Origin: Streptomyces hygroscopicus subsp. hygroscopicus
Lineage (GTDB): Bacteria > Actinomycetota > Actinomycetes > Streptomycetales > Streptomycetaceae
Assembly (NCBI RefSeq): GCF_030269125.1
Contig: NZ_BSSM01000018.1
Location: 62,001-126,000 of the forward strand
Reading direction: 5' to 3'
DNA: 64,000 nt
Part shown: in pieces, positions 8,791 to 17,901 of the stretch
Position numbering within the stretch: position 1 is the first letter of the stretch
Layout of the letters: each line of letters starts with the position of its first letter
Translations under genes and position numbers: made by a program
The notes under the pieces: model-generated
The model's input: only the letters and a program-made list of their open reading frames with translations
What the model was told of the DNA's origin: nothing
The model's database searches: none

Positions 8791-9543
8791 TCAGCGCGAC
8801 CGTTCGGCGTCGGTGCTGACCACGACCGTCTTGGCCGCCTTGTCGTGCAGGCCCTGCTTGTAGGGCTTGTCGAAGAAGCTCCAGCCGCCGCAGATCACGG
8901 TCCAGACGCAGGCGCAGCAGAAGGCGAACGGCAGCCACAGCACGAGGGCGCGGACGAGCGAGGTCCGCGCGCCGGGCGTGGCGCCGTCGGACAGGTTGGC
9001 CACCCGCATGTGCAGCCACTTCTTGCCGAGGGTCTGACCGGTCTTGTGGATGAGGAACGTGTCGTAGGCGATGTAGAGCACGGCGGCGACGACGGACTGG
9101 GCGAACGAGCGGCCCGCATCGATGTTGTTGCCGTTCACGTCGTACTCGCGGACGTTGAACGCCCACGTCAGCAGCCATACGACGATGCCGACCAGGATCA
9201 TGTCGATGATGCGCGCGAGGGTCCGCTTGGCGCTGTCGGCGAGCGGGGGCATGCCGGCGAGGGGGTCGGCGGGGTAGCCGCCGGCACCGTGGGGGCCGCC
9301 GCCGTAGGAGCCGCCGCCGGGCGGGGGCTGGCCACCGCCGTAGGGGCCGCCGCCGGGCGGGGGCTGCCGGCCTCCGTGAGGGGGTGGTTCCTGGCCCCCG
9401 CCGTAGGGCGGGGGCTGCCTGTCCTCGCCGGGGGGCGGGGAGTCGTACGGTGAGCCCTGCCCCTGGTTCGGCGGGGGCGGCTTCCTGAACGGGTCGTCCT
9501 CGGGTGGCTGCTCTCCGGAGCCGGGGGGCGGTGCGCTGCTCAT
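8791..9543 (-). CDS. RDD family membrane protein with Pro/Gly-rich N-terminus
   Basis: 250 residues. Residues 1-100 are low-complexity Pro/Gly/Gln with a repeated GGPYGGGQPPPGGGSYGGG-like unit. An RDD domain follows: AKRTLARIIDMILVGIVVWLL with the family Arg-Asp pair, two further membrane helices, and GQTLGKKWLHMRVANL, the conserved post-helix motif. RDD proteins are poorly understood; some act as ion antiporters. It is followed in the same direction by a second RDD gene upstream (9629-11176), probably one transcription unit. Confidence 0.88.
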   Translation of the reverse strand: MSSAPPPGSGEQPPEDDPFRKPPPPNQGQGSPYDSPPPGEDRQPPPYGGGQEPPPHGGRQPPPGGGPYGGGQPPPGGGSYGGGPHGAGGYPADPLAGMPPLADSAKRTLARIIDMILVGIVVWLLTWAFNVREYDVNGNNIDAGRSFAQSVVAAVLYIAYDTFLIHKTGQTLGKKWLHMRVANLSDGATPGARTSLVRALVLWLPFAFCCACVWTVICGGWSFFDKPYKQGLHDKAAKTVVVSTDAERSR

Positions 9544-9628
9544 GGCCCGAGTGGATCGCGAACGCCCCGGCTCCGCATCCGGCGGACGGCCGTACGGGGT
9601 ACCCGGTGGCCCCGGCCGGCTCCCCGGT

Positions 9629-11176
9629 TCAGCCCGCCACGAAGGTGTGGGCCGCCTTGTCGTGCCAGCACTGGTGCCAGGGCCGGTCGAACAGGCACCA
9701 CAGCACGCCCACGATCCCGATGCCGAGCAGCCCCGGGACGCAGTACACCAGCCAGCGGCGCAGCGCCGGGGCGAAGGCCGGGGGCTCGTGCCCCTCGATG
9801 TCCCGTACCTCGATGCCGCACAGCTTCTTGCCGAGGGTGCGGCCCCACTTGACGGTGGGCAGGACCTCGTAGAGGACGCCGAGGACGAGCAGGACGGCGA
9901 GGACGATGCCGAGGCTGGTGCCGGTGGTGCCGTCGAGCAGCCAGACGGTGACCTCGTGCCCGGACTGCTCGGCCGCGTCGACCTTCCGCTGGATGTGGTC
10001 GAGGGCCCGGGTGCCGAGGGGTACGGCCGCCGCGGCGGTCACGGCGCCCACGACGACGGTGTCGATCAGCCGGGCCGCCAGCCGCCTGCCGAGACCGGCG
10101 GGGCGGGCGGCGGCCTGCCTGCGCGCCGCCGCCTGGAACGGGTCCTCCACCGGCGGCTTCCACGGCGCCACCGGCCGCTCCTCCGCGCCGCCCCCGGCCA
10201 GTCGGTGCACCTGCTGTGCCCAGGACCCCTGCCCGGGGCCGCCCTGCTGCGGAACCTGCGGGCTCGCCGGTGCGGGCCGCGGGTTCCGCGGCGTCTGCAC
10301 GGCGCCGAAGCCGGGCTGCGGGGAGGGGGTGGCGGGCGCGGCGGACGCGGGAGGCGTCGCGGGGGTCGGCGCGGCGACCGGGCCCTGGGTGCCGAAGCCG
10401 GGCACGTCGGTCCGCTTCGGCGGCACCGGACGCATCGTCATCGTGCCGTCGTCCGTACGACCGGTGACCGGCCGCCGGAAGACGAAGGTGCCGGGATCGG
10501 GCACGTCGCTCTCGGCCGGCGGGATCGTCGCGGTGCCGTCGGTCCCCGCCGAACTCCCGTCGGGCCGGCCCGGTTTCCCCTCCGCGAGCCGGGGGTCAGC
10601 GCCCCACGGCGCACCGCTCTGCGGGGGCACGGATGCCTGCCGGGGGTCGGCGCCCTGCCCCGGCCGGCCCCACTCCCCCGCACCCGCCGGCCCGGACATG
10701 CCCGCCCCACCGGCCGGCCGATCGGAGACACCCGCCCGGCCCGCCTGCCGGCCGGGTACGCCCGCGCCCCCTTGCTGACCGGGGAGACCCGCGCCCGCCT
10801 GCCGACCGGGAACATCCGCGCCGCTCCCGTGGCCGGGGAGGCCCGTGGGACCCGAGGCGCCCGCCCCGTCCGCCGCGGGCCACTGCCCGGCCACCCCCGA
10901 ACTCCCCACGCCCGGCCCGGGGTTGCCCGTGACCGCCGGACCGGAGGCCGAGGGGGCGCCGGGTTCCTCGTCGAAGAAGTGCGGGCCGGTCTCCTCCACG
11001 ACCGGGGTGACGCCGGGTGGCGGGGCGAGCGGTTCGCCGTCCTTCGGCGCCGGGCGGCTGGTGCCGGGCACCCAGGCGGCGCCGTTCCAGTACCGGACGT
11101 AGCCGGGGATGGACGGGTCCGGGTAGTAGCCCTCGCGGGGCCGTTCGTCACCGGGGGCCGGGGTTGGGGCGCTCAT
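9629..11176 (-). CDS. RDD family protein with N-terminal DUF2510 domain
   Basis: 515 residues in three parts. The N-terminal DUF2510 motif is GYYPDPSIPGYVRYWNGAAW (about 17-36), a Trp-containing module often fused to membrane proteins in actinobacteria. About 300 residues of Pro/Gly/Ala-rich linker follow, with a degenerate AGVPGRQAG / AGLPGQQGG repeat. The C-terminal RDD domain (GLGRRLAARLIDTVVVGAVTA; GRTLGKKLCGIEVRDIEG) is membrane-embedded. The ATG at 11176 was chosen because DUF2510 starts there. The gene precedes the smaller RDD gene and is divergent from ssgG. Confidence 0.88.
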   Translation of the reverse strand: MSAPTPAPGDERPREGYYPDPSIPGYVRYWNGAAWVPGTSRPAPKDGEPLAPPPGVTPVVEETGPHFFDEEPGAPSASGPAVTGNPGPGVGSSGVAGQWPAADGAGASGPTGLPGHGSGADVPGRQAGAGLPGQQGGAGVPGRQAGRAGVSDRPAGGAGMSGPAGAGEWGRPGQGADPRQASVPPQSGAPWGADPRLAEGKPGRPDGSSAGTDGTATIPPAESDVPDPGTFVFRRPVTGRTDDGTMTMRPVPPKRTDVPGFGTQGPVAAPTPATPPASAAPATPSPQPGFGAVQTPRNPRPAPASPQVPQQGGPGQGSWAQQVHRLAGGGAEERPVAPWKPPVEDPFQAAARRQAAARPAGLGRRLAARLIDTVVVGAVTAAAAVPLGTRALDHIQRKVDAAEQSGHEVTVWLLDGTTGTSLGIVLAVLLVLGVLYEVLPTVKWGRTLGKKLCGIEVRDIEGHEPPAFAPALRRWLVYCVPGLLGIGIVGVLWCLFDRPWHQCWHDKAAHTFVAG

Positions 11177-11410
11177 GTCCGTCGTCCCGTATCTGCTCGT
11201 GGGTGGGATGGGCCTCCCACATCTATCAGACGCGGGCACGCGCCACCGCCAGTCCCGCAGGACCCACTCCATCCGGGCAACGCCGTGCCCGCTCCCCCGG
11301 CCGGGCCGAAAAAAATATCTCCGAACCCGCGTAATGCCCGCGCCACCGCCCCCTCTCCCCTGGTACGGGCCCGCACCGAGCGGTCCCCGGCCGGAAAGGA
11401 AACCCAGGTC

Positions 11411-11824
11411 ATGCAGTACACCGTGGTGGAGCGGGAACTCGAACTCAGGCTGGTCCTGTCGCCCGAGCGGAGCATCCCGGTGCCGGCCCGGCTCGCCTAC
11501 CGCTCCGACGACCCGTACGCCGTCCACATCGTCTTCCACATCAACTCCGAGTTCCCGGTGCACTGGACGTTCGCCCGGGACCTGCTGGTGGAGGGGGTGT
11601 TCCGGCCGTGCGGGCACGGGGACGTGCGGGTGTGGCCGACGAAGACGGACGGGCGCAGCGTCGTCCTGATGGCGCTGAGTTCACCCGACGGGGACGCGCT
11701 CCTGGAGGCGCCGACCCCGCAGGTGTCGGCCTGGCTGGAGCGGACACTGCGGGCGGTCCCCCCGGGCACCGAGGGCGGGCAGCTGGGCATCGACGACGCC
11801 CTCGACCAGCTGCTCGCCCGGTGA
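11411..11824 (+). CDS. ssgG: SsgA-like sporulation/cell-division protein, probably SsgG
   Basis: 137 residues spanning the whole SALP family: VVERELELRLVLSPERSIPV, then YRSDDPYAVHIVFHI, then FARDLLVEGVFRPCGHGDVRVWP and a C-terminal helix. SALPs exist only in morphologically complex actinomycetes and steer septum and cell-wall placement in sporulation. The SsgG assignment rests on context (RDD genes, GlcD oxidase, TPR protein and hppD next door, as around SCO2924) rather than on a unique residue. The 234-bp gap to the divergent RDD gene holds an AT-rich run near 11310 that may be the promoter. Confidence 0.85.
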   Translation: MQYTVVERELELRLVLSPERSIPVPARLAYRSDDPYAVHIVFHINSEFPVHWTFARDLLVEGVFRPCGHGDVRVWPTKTDGRSVVLMALSSPDGDALLEAPTPQVSAWLERTLRAVPPGTEGGQLGIDDALDQLLAR

Positions 11825-11847
11825 GCCCGGCCGGCCCGACGACGGCC

Positions 11848-13257
11848 TCAGAAGAGCTTGCCCGGGTTGAGGATGCCGAGCGGATCGAAGACCTGCTTCA
11901 CCGCACGCTGCATCTCCAGCCCGACGGGCCCGATCTCCCGTGCCAGCCACTCCTTCTTCAGCACCCCGACGCCGTGTTCGCCGGTGATCGTGCCGCCCAG
12001 TTCGAGGCCGAGGGCCATGATCTCGTCGAAGGACTCGCGGGCCCGCCGGGACTCGTCCTCGTCCTGGGCGTCGAAGCAGACGGTGGGGTGGGTGTTGCCG
12101 TCGCCCGCGTGGGCGCAGACGCCGATCGTCAGGCCGTACTTGGCGGCGATCCGGTCGATGCCCTCCAGCATGGCGCCGAGCCTGGAGCGGGGTACGCACA
12201 CGTCGTCGATCATCGTCGTGCCCTTGACCGCCTCCAGCGCGGTCAGCGAGAGCCGCCGGGCCTTGAGGAGCATCTCGGACTCGGCCGCGTCCTCGGCCGG
12301 GACGACCTCCGTGGCTCCGGCCGCCTCGCACAGGGCGCCGAGGGCGGCGAGGTCGGCGGCGGGGTCCGGGGTGTCGAAGGCGGCGAGCAGCAGTGCCTCG
12401 GTGGTCTCCGGCAGACCCATGCGGGCCATGTCGTTGACCGCCTTGACGGTCGTACGGTCCATCAGTTCGAGCAGGGAGGGCAGATGGCCGCGCTCCATGA
12501 TCCGGCAGATGGCGTCGCAGGCCGTCGCGGCGGAGGGGAACTCGGCGGCCAGGACCAGTTGCCCGGGTGGCTTGGGCTTCAGGCCGAGGACCGCGCGCAC
12601 GACGATGCCGAGGGAGCCCTCGGAACCGACGAACAGCCGCGTGAGGTCGTAGCCCGCGACGCCCTTGGCGGTGCGCCGGCCGGTGGACATGAGGCGGCCG
12701 TCGGCGAGGACGACGTCCAGTCCGAGGACGTACTCGGCGGTCACGCCGTACTTCACACAGCACAGGCCGCCGGAGCCGGTGCCGATGTTGCCGCCGATGG
12801 TGCACATCTCCCAGCTGGAGGGGTCCGGCGGGTAGTACAGGCCGTGTTCCTCGACGGCCCGGGAGAGGGCCGCGTTGATCACGCCCGGTTCGACCACGGC
12901 GACCCGGTCGACGGCGTTGATCTCCAGGATCCGGTCCATCTTGGTGAGGGACAGCACGATGCAGCCGTCCGAGGCGTTGGCCGCGCCGGACAGGCCGCTG
13001 CGGGCGCCCTGGGGGACGACGGGGACGCGCAGTTCGGTGGCGGTGCGCATGACGTGCTGCACCTGTTCCACGGTGCGCGGCAGGACCACGACGGCGGGGG
13101 CCCCGGCCGGGCAGAAGCTCGCCATGTCGTTGGCGTAGGCGGCCGTGACGTCGGGGTCGGTCAGCACGGCCTCGGGGGGCAGGCCGGCCAGGAGCCGGTC
13201 GGTGAGGCTGCCGGTTGCTGCGATGGCTCCATCGCGAGGTGCTTCGATACGGCTCAT
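11848..13257 (-). CDS. FAD-linked oxidase, GlcD/D-lactate dehydrogenase type
   Basis: A 469-residue flavoenzyme of the VAO/PCMH family that oxidises a 2-hydroxy acid such as glycolate or D-lactate. The FAD-binding domain shows VVPQGARSGLSGAANA, PGVINAALSRAVEEHGLYYPPDPSS and IGGNIGTGSGGLCCVKYG. The C-terminal domain carries the metal/substrate motif CAHAGDGNTHPTV and the closing GEHGVGVLKKEWL ... GILNPGKLF. There is no separate Fe-S subunit beside it. Start is ATG 13257; a GTG two codons earlier (13263) is equally possible. Its 3' end abuts ssgG convergently. Confidence 0.9.
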   Translation of the reverse strand: MSRIEAPRDGAIAATGSLTDRLLAGLPPEAVLTDPDVTAAYANDMASFCPAGAPAVVVLPRTVEQVQHVMRTATELRVPVVPQGARSGLSGAANASDGCIVLSLTKMDRILEINAVDRVAVVEPGVINAALSRAVEEHGLYYPPDPSSWEMCTIGGNIGTGSGGLCCVKYGVTAEYVLGLDVVLADGRLMSTGRRTAKGVAGYDLTRLFVGSEGSLGIVVRAVLGLKPKPPGQLVLAAEFPSAATACDAICRIMERGHLPSLLELMDRTTVKAVNDMARMGLPETTEALLLAAFDTPDPAADLAALGALCEAAGATEVVPAEDAAESEMLLKARRLSLTALEAVKGTTMIDDVCVPRSRLGAMLEGIDRIAAKYGLTIGVCAHAGDGNTHPTVCFDAQDEDESRRARESFDEIMALGLELGGTITGEHGVGVLKKEWLAREIGPVGLEMQRAVKQVFDPLGILNPGKLF

Positions 13258-13355
13258 GATCACAGGTTCGCACTCACGGCCATCGGTGTGAACCCCGTCA
13301 GCCTCTCGCCACGCCCGGCGCGATCTTCTTGTCGTATTGACGCACAGTGAGCGCC

Positions 13356-14846
13356 ATGGACAACCGAGTGAGCGAGCCGGGTACGTCCCCCGGGGGCGGG
13401 CCGTCCGCGCCGCGCCGGAACCGGCGGCTGCTGCGGCGGGTACTGGTCACCGCGCTGAGCGGCGGTGTGGTCGCGGGCGCGGTCCTCGCCGTGTGGCCGG
13501 GGCTCCGGACCGGCGCGGCGAGTGCGCCCGCGCCGGGGCCGCGGGCGCACGGGGTGCAGCTGGGCGCCCCGGCGCGGGCGGCGCAGGCGCTGACCGCCGT
13601 GACCTCAGGGATGCCGGCCGCGCTGCCCGCCCTGACGGCACTGATCGGACAGCAGGAGCAGCGGGTGCGGGCCCAGCCGCAGGACGCGCGGGCGTGGGCG
13701 GTGCTGGGGACGGCGTACGTCGAACGGGGGCGCGCCACGGCGGCGGCGGCGGACTTCCCGCGGGCCGAGCGAGCGCTGGACGCCTCGCTCCAGGTGCTGG
13801 ACGAGGAGAAGAACCTCCAGGCGCTGGACGGCATGACCGCGCTGTCGCTGGCCCGCCGGGACTTCCCCGAGGCGAAACGTTACGCCGAGCAGGCTCAGGA
13901 GCTGGCGCCGAAGCGGTGGTCGTCGTACGCCCGGCTGATCGACGCCTACACCGGGCTCGGCGACCACGACGCGGTCGGCACGTCGCTGGAGCAGCTGATG
14001 GCGCTGAAGCCGGACGCGGCCGAGCGGCCCGCCGTGATGGCCCAGGCCGCGGCGGTCTACCGGGACCGGGGCTGGCGCGAGGACGCGGTGGCCCAGCTGA
14101 CCGACGCGGCCGCCGCCGCCCGCACCCCCGCCGAGCAGGCCGCCTATCTGACCCGGCTGGGGCAGCTGGCCTTCGAGCGCGGGGACTTGCAGGACGCGCT
14201 GCGGCACTACGACGCGGCCCTGCGCCGGGACGCCGACCAGCCGGCGGCGCCGGCGGGGCGGGCCCGGGTGCTGGCGGCACTGGGCCGTACGACCGAGGCG
14301 GTGACCGCGTACCAGGCGGCCCTCGCCCGCCGGCCGACCCCGCGCGACGCGCTCGACCTGGGCGAGCTGTACGAGTCGCTGGGCATGGCCCCGAAGGCCC
14401 GGGAGCAGTACGACCGGGTGCGCGAGCTGGCGCGGCGGGAGACGTCCGGCGGGGTGGACGACGCGCTGGTGCTCGGGCAGTACGAGGCCGACCACGGGGA
14501 CGCGCAGCAGGCCGTGGAGCGGTTGCAGGAGGAGTACGACCGCCAGCCCGGGACCGAGGTGGCCGACGCGCTCGGCTGGGCGCTGCACCGGGTGGGCCAG
14601 GACGACGATGCGCTGGAGTACGCCACGAAGGCCACGGACGGCACGCAGGGCGGCGGGGTGCGCAGCGCGCTGTTCGCCTACCACCGGGGCGCGATCGAGG
14701 CGGCGCTGGGGCTGGACGGGCCCGCGCGGCGCAGCCTGGAGGAGGCGTTGCGGATCAGTCCGGCGTTCTCGCCGCTGTGGGCGCGGGAGGCCAGGTCGGC
14801 GCTGGCGGCGCTGGGGGACCCGCCGGATGTGCAGGTGCCCGGGTGA
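13356..14846 (+). CDS. Tetratricopeptide-repeat membrane protein
   Basis: About 496 residues: a short basic N-terminus, one membrane helix (LLRRVLVTALSGGVVAGAVLAV split over about 28-48), then TPR-type helical repeats across the rest (AWAVLGTAYVERGRATAA; AYLTRLGQLAFERGDLQDALRHYDAAL; ALDLGELYESLGMAPKAREQY). Mostly extracytoplasmic if N-in. TPRs mediate protein contacts, but no partner is evident. A GTG three codons upstream (13347) is an alternative start. Convergent with hppD, sharing the terminator at 14912-14938. Confidence 0.82.
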   Translation: MDNRVSEPGTSPGGGPSAPRRNRRLLRRVLVTALSGGVVAGAVLAVWPGLRTGAASAPAPGPRAHGVQLGAPARAAQALTAVTSGMPAALPALTALIGQQEQRVRAQPQDARAWAVLGTAYVERGRATAAAADFPRAERALDASLQVLDEEKNLQALDGMTALSLARRDFPEAKRYAEQAQELAPKRWSSYARLIDAYTGLGDHDAVGTSLEQLMALKPDAAERPAVMAQAAAVYRDRGWREDAVAQLTDAAAAARTPAEQAAYLTRLGQLAFERGDLQDALRHYDAALRRDADQPAAPAGRARVLAALGRTTEAVTAYQAALARRPTPRDALDLGELYESLGMAPKAREQYDRVRELARRETSGGVDDALVLGQYEADHGDAQQAVERLQEEYDRQPGTEVADALGWALHRVGQDDDALEYATKATDGTQGGGVRSALFAYHRGAIEAALGLDGPARRSLEEALRISPAFSPLWAREARSALAALGDPPDVQVPG

Positions 14847-14911
14847 GACATCCGTACGGGCGTGCGACGGGGACCGGCCGGTGGGTGCGGCACCGGGCGG
14901 TCCCCGCCGTG

Positions 14912-14938
14912 GCGGCGGCCTCCCGAGGGGGCCGCCGC
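14912..14938. terminator. Bidirectional terminator between TPR gene and hppD
   Basis: GCGGCGGCC (14912-14920) and GGCCGCCGC (14930-14938) form a 9-bp stem with a 9-nt loop. It is placed between the convergent stops, 4 bp from the hppD stop. Confidence 0.75.
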
Positions 14939-14942
14939 TTCC

Positions 14943-16091
14943 TCAGAGGTTGCCGCGCTTGGCCTGCTCGCGCTCGATCGCCTCGAACAGGGCCTTGAAG
15001 TTGCCCTTGCCGAAGCCCATCGAGCCGTGCCGCTCGATGAGTTCGAAGAACACGGTCGGGCGGTCCTGGACCGGCTTGGTGAAGATCTGCAGCAGGTAGC
15101 CGTCCTCGTCGCGGTCGGCGAGGATCTTCAGCTCGCGCAGGGTCTCCACGGGCACCCGGGTCTCGCCGACCCACTCGCCGAGGGTCTCGTAGTACGAGTC
15201 CGGGGTGTTGAGGAACTCGACGCCGGCCGCGCGCATGTCGCGGACGGTCTGCACGATGTCGTTGGTGTTCAGCGCGATGTGCTGGACGCCGGGACCGCCG
15301 TAGAACTCCAGGTACTCGTCGATCTGGGACTTCTTCTTGGCGATCGCGGGCTCGTTGAGCGGGAACTTCACCTTGAGGGTGCCGTCCGCGACGACCTTCG
15401 ACATCAGGGCGCTGTACTCGGTGGCGATGTCGTCGCCCACGAACTCCTTCATGTTCGTGAAGCCCATGACCTTGTTGTAGAACCCGACCCACTCGTTCAT
15501 CTTGCCGAGTTCGACGTTGCCGACGCAGTGGTCGATCGCCTGGAAGGTGCGGTGAGCGGGCTGCGGCACGATCGGCTGGGCGGCCACGTATCCGGGGAGG
15601 TAGGGGCCGTCGTAGCCGGAGCGGTCGACCAGGGTGTGGCGGGTCTCGCCGTAGGTGGCGATGGCGGCGAGGACGACGGTGCCGTGCTCGTCCTTGACCT
15701 CGTACGGCTCGTCGATCGAGCGGGCGCCCTGCGCGATGGCGTACTCGTACGCGGCGCGGGCGTCCGGGACCTCGATCGCCAGGTCGATGACACCGTCGCC
15801 GTGCTCGGCGACGTGCCGGTCGAGGAAGCGGCCCCAGTCGCTGGACTGCTTGATCACCGAGGTGAAGACGAACCGGGCCGAGCCGTTCTCCAGGACGTAA
15901 CTGGCGGTCTCACGGCTGCCGTTCTCCGGTCCGGAGTAGGCGACCAGCTTCATGCCGAAGGCGGACGAGTAGTAGTGCGCCGCCTGCTTGGCGTTGCCCA
16001 CGGCGAAGACGACCGCGTCCATTCCCTTGACCGGGAAGGGGTCGTCCTGCCGGGCGGTCGTGTCGGGAGTGTGCTGTGTGGTCTGCGTCAT
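14943..16091 (-). CDS. hppD: 4-hydroxyphenylpyruvate dioxygenase
   Basis: A 382-residue non-haem iron dioxygenase converting 4-hydroxyphenylpyruvate to homogentisate in tyrosine breakdown (also the precursor of the melanin-like pigment pyomelanin). Two vicinal-oxygen-chelate halves are present. Iron ligands sit in AIDHCVGNVELGKMNEWVGF (His), GVQHIALNTNDI (His) and the C-terminal FFELIERHGSMGFGKGNFKA (Glu). The ATG at 16091 was chosen; about 17 in-frame residues upstream belong to the promoter. It is divergent from an Lrp-type regulator, its likely controller. Confidence 0.95.
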   Translation of the reverse strand: MTQTTQHTPDTTARQDDPFPVKGMDAVVFAVGNAKQAAHYYSSAFGMKLVAYSGPENGSRETASYVLENGSARFVFTSVIKQSSDWGRFLDRHVAEHGDGVIDLAIEVPDARAAYEYAIAQGARSIDEPYEVKDEHGTVVLAAIATYGETRHTLVDRSGYDGPYLPGYVAAQPIVPQPAHRTFQAIDHCVGNVELGKMNEWVGFYNKVMGFTNMKEFVGDDIATEYSALMSKVVADGTLKVKFPLNEPAIAKKKSQIDEYLEFYGGPGVQHIALNTNDIVQTVRDMRAAGVEFLNTPDSYYETLGEWVGETRVPVETLRELKILADRDEDGYLLQIFTKPVQDRPTVFFELIERHGSMGFGKGNFKALFEAIEREQAKRGNL

Positions 16092-16213
16092 AGCGGAAGG
16101 GTGACCGGGCTCTGCAAGGTGCGCAATAGTTTCCGTATTCACTGGGCAATTTGTCAGGCGAAACGGGCGAGACCTCAGGCTTTCTGTACATCATGACCAC
16201 CTCGGGAGGGGCC
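16092..16213. promoter_or_regulatory. hppD / Lrp divergent control region
   Basis: A 122-bp intergenic stretch, locally AT-rich at 16120-16155 (GCAATAGTTTCCGTATTCAC then GGGCAATTTGTC) in an otherwise very GC-rich setting. Lrp-family proteins often autoregulate from such shared regions, so the operator and both promoters probably lie here. No exact palindrome is visible. Confidence 0.45.
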
Positions 16214-16681
16214 GTGGCGATCGATCATCTGGACGGGCGGATCATCGTGCTGCTGGCACGGGAGCCGCGCGTCGGCGTGCTGGAGATGTCCCGGCGGCTG
16301 GGGGTCGCGCGGGGCACGGTGCAGGCCCGGCTCGACCGGCTCCAGTCGAACGGCGTGATCCGCGGGTTCGGCCCCCAGGTGGACCCGGCGGCGCTCGGCT
16401 ACCCGGTCACGGCGTTCGCCACGCTCCAGATCCGGCAGGGGCAGGGGGCGGACGTACGGGCGTACCTGGCGACGGTGCCGGAGGTGCTGGAACTGCTGAC
16501 CACGACCGGCAGCGGGGACATGCTGTGCCGGCTCGTGGCGCGCTCGAACGCCGATCTGCAACGGGTGATCGACCGGGTCGTCGGCTTCGAGGGCATCGTG
16601 CGGGCGTCGACGGCGATCGTGATGGAGAACCCGGTGCCGCTGCGGATCATCCCGCTGGTGGAGCAGGCCGCGGAGGAGTAG
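16214..16681 (+). CDS. Lrp/AsnC family transcriptional regulator
   Basis: 155 residues: an N-terminal winged helix (AIDHLDGRIIVLLAREPRVG, then LEMSRRLGVARGTVQARLDRL as recognition region) and a C-terminal RAM/ACT ligand domain (VTAFATLQIRQGQGADVRAY; TGSGDMLCRLVARSNADLQR). The start is the GTG at 16214, which has GGGAGGGG just ahead; an ATG at 16193 is in frame but lacks a ribosome site. Divergent placement suggests it regulates hppD in response to an aromatic amino acid or a catabolite (inference). Confidence 0.9.
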   Translation: MAIDHLDGRIIVLLAREPRVGVLEMSRRLGVARGTVQARLDRLQSNGVIRGFGPQVDPAALGYPVTAFATLQIRQGQGADVRAYLATVPEVLELLTTTGSGDMLCRLVARSNADLQRVIDRVVGFEGIVRASTAIVMENPVPLRIIPLVEQAAEE

Positions 16682-17109
16682 GCGGCGGAGGAGCAGGCGG
16701 CCTCGGCCGACGAGCCGGCGCGGCGCGGGAGTCGACGCGACCGAGCGATGCGAAGGAGCCGGGAGGGACGAGTTGATCGGCGGTCACCGGAACCGGGTGA
16801 CCGACGCGGACGCCCCGGGGGCGCGTCAGGTACGCGTCCGCCCGCGCCTGTTCCCGAACGGCGCGCCGCGACTCGCCTGTCGCTGCGTCGACGTGCGTCG
16901 AACCGAGCCGATCCGGGAGCCATGCCGTGTGCCTCTCCGCCCGACTCGCCCGGCGGCACCGTGCGGCTCCGCGCGCGGAGGCCGCTGACGACCGGCTCGC
17001 CGCCGGGGCGAGACCGGCGAAGGACCCGCGGACCCGCGTCGGCCGGACCCCTGGTCGAACCGGGGCCGCGGCTCGTGTCCGCGCCCCGTCCGTCCGCGGC
17101 GCTCGCGCC
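16682..17109. other. Gene-free stretch downstream of the Lrp regulator
   Basis: 428 bp of extreme GC content between convergent genes. Open frames exist on both strands, but their products are arginine/proline-rich without domain character, as expected for chance frames at this GC. No strong hairpin, repeat or RNA gene was recognised. Confidence 0.5.
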
Positions 17110-17901
17110 CTAGCAGCTCGGTACCGAGCCCTTTCCGCTCTCCAGGGCGCGCAGGGAGTCCACCGCGCTCTTCAGGGTGGTGACCGGGACCAGGCGCAGA
17201 CCCTTGGGCAGCTGGCCGCGGGCGTCTGCGCACTCGGCCTTCGGGACCAGGAAGACGGTGGCGCCGTCCCGGCGGGCGGCCTGCGTCTTCAGGCCCACGC
17301 CGCCGACCGCGCCGACGTTCCCGGCGGCGTCGATGGTGCCCGTACCGGCGATGGTGCGGCCGCCGGTGAGGTCGCCGCCGTGGCCGTCGCCGCGCAGCTT
17401 GTCGATGATCCCCAGGGTGAACAGCAGACCCGCGCTCGGGCCGCCCACGTCGGCGAGCTTCAGCGTGACCTTGACCTTGTCGGGGCTCAGGTCGAGGTAC
17501 TTCAGCGCCGCGCTGGTCGCCGCGTCCTGGGACTGCCGCATCTGCGCCGTGTTGTGCTGCTCGATCTCCTTGAGCGTGTTGCCGCTCGGATAGACCGCGT
17601 CGCGGGGCATCACGGCCCGGTCGGTGCGGAACCAGTTGTCGACGACGCGCGGCAGGGAGAGGCGGGTCTCGGGGCCGGTCGCCTCGATGGTGACCATCCT
17701 CAGCTGCCCGCTCGTCCTGCGGGTGTCGGCCCCCTTGACCGTGATCACCTGCGCGCCCCGGTTCGCCCCCAGCACGTTCGCCGTCATCCCCGGCTGCGCC
17801 ACGGAGAACGGCAACGGCGCGAACGCCGCGGTGGCGAGCAGCGCGACGACGGGAAGCGCGCACAGGGCGAGGGCCTGGGGGCGGGTGAGACGTGAGAGCA
17901 C
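17110..17901 (-). CDS. Exported/membrane-anchored Lon-type (S16) protease domain protein
   Basis: 263 residues. A hydrophobic N-terminal helix (ALALCALPVVALLATAAF) acts as a signal or anchor. A region with a PDZ-like feel (VITVKGADTRRTSGQLRMVT) is followed by the C-terminal Lon proteolytic fold. The catalytic Ser lies in ADVGGPSAGLLFTLGI (about residue 154) and the Lys in GGVGLKTQAARRDGA (about 205), the Ser-Lys dyad. No AAA+ domain is present, so this is an ATP-independent outer-face protease like Bacillus YlbL. The stop codon overlaps nothing and the ATG is at 17901. Confidence 0.87.
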   Translation of the reverse strand: MLSRLTRPQALALCALPVVALLATAAFAPLPFSVAQPGMTANVLGANRGAQVITVKGADTRRTSGQLRMVTIEATGPETRLSLPRVVDNWFRTDRAVMPRDAVYPSGNTLKEIEQHNTAQMRQSQDAATSAALKYLDLSPDKVKVTLKLADVGGPSAGLLFTLGIIDKLRGDGHGGDLTGGRTIAGTGTIDAAGNVGAVGGVGLKTQAARRDGATVFLVPKAECADARGQLPKGLRLVPVTTLKSAVDSLRALESGKGSVPSC

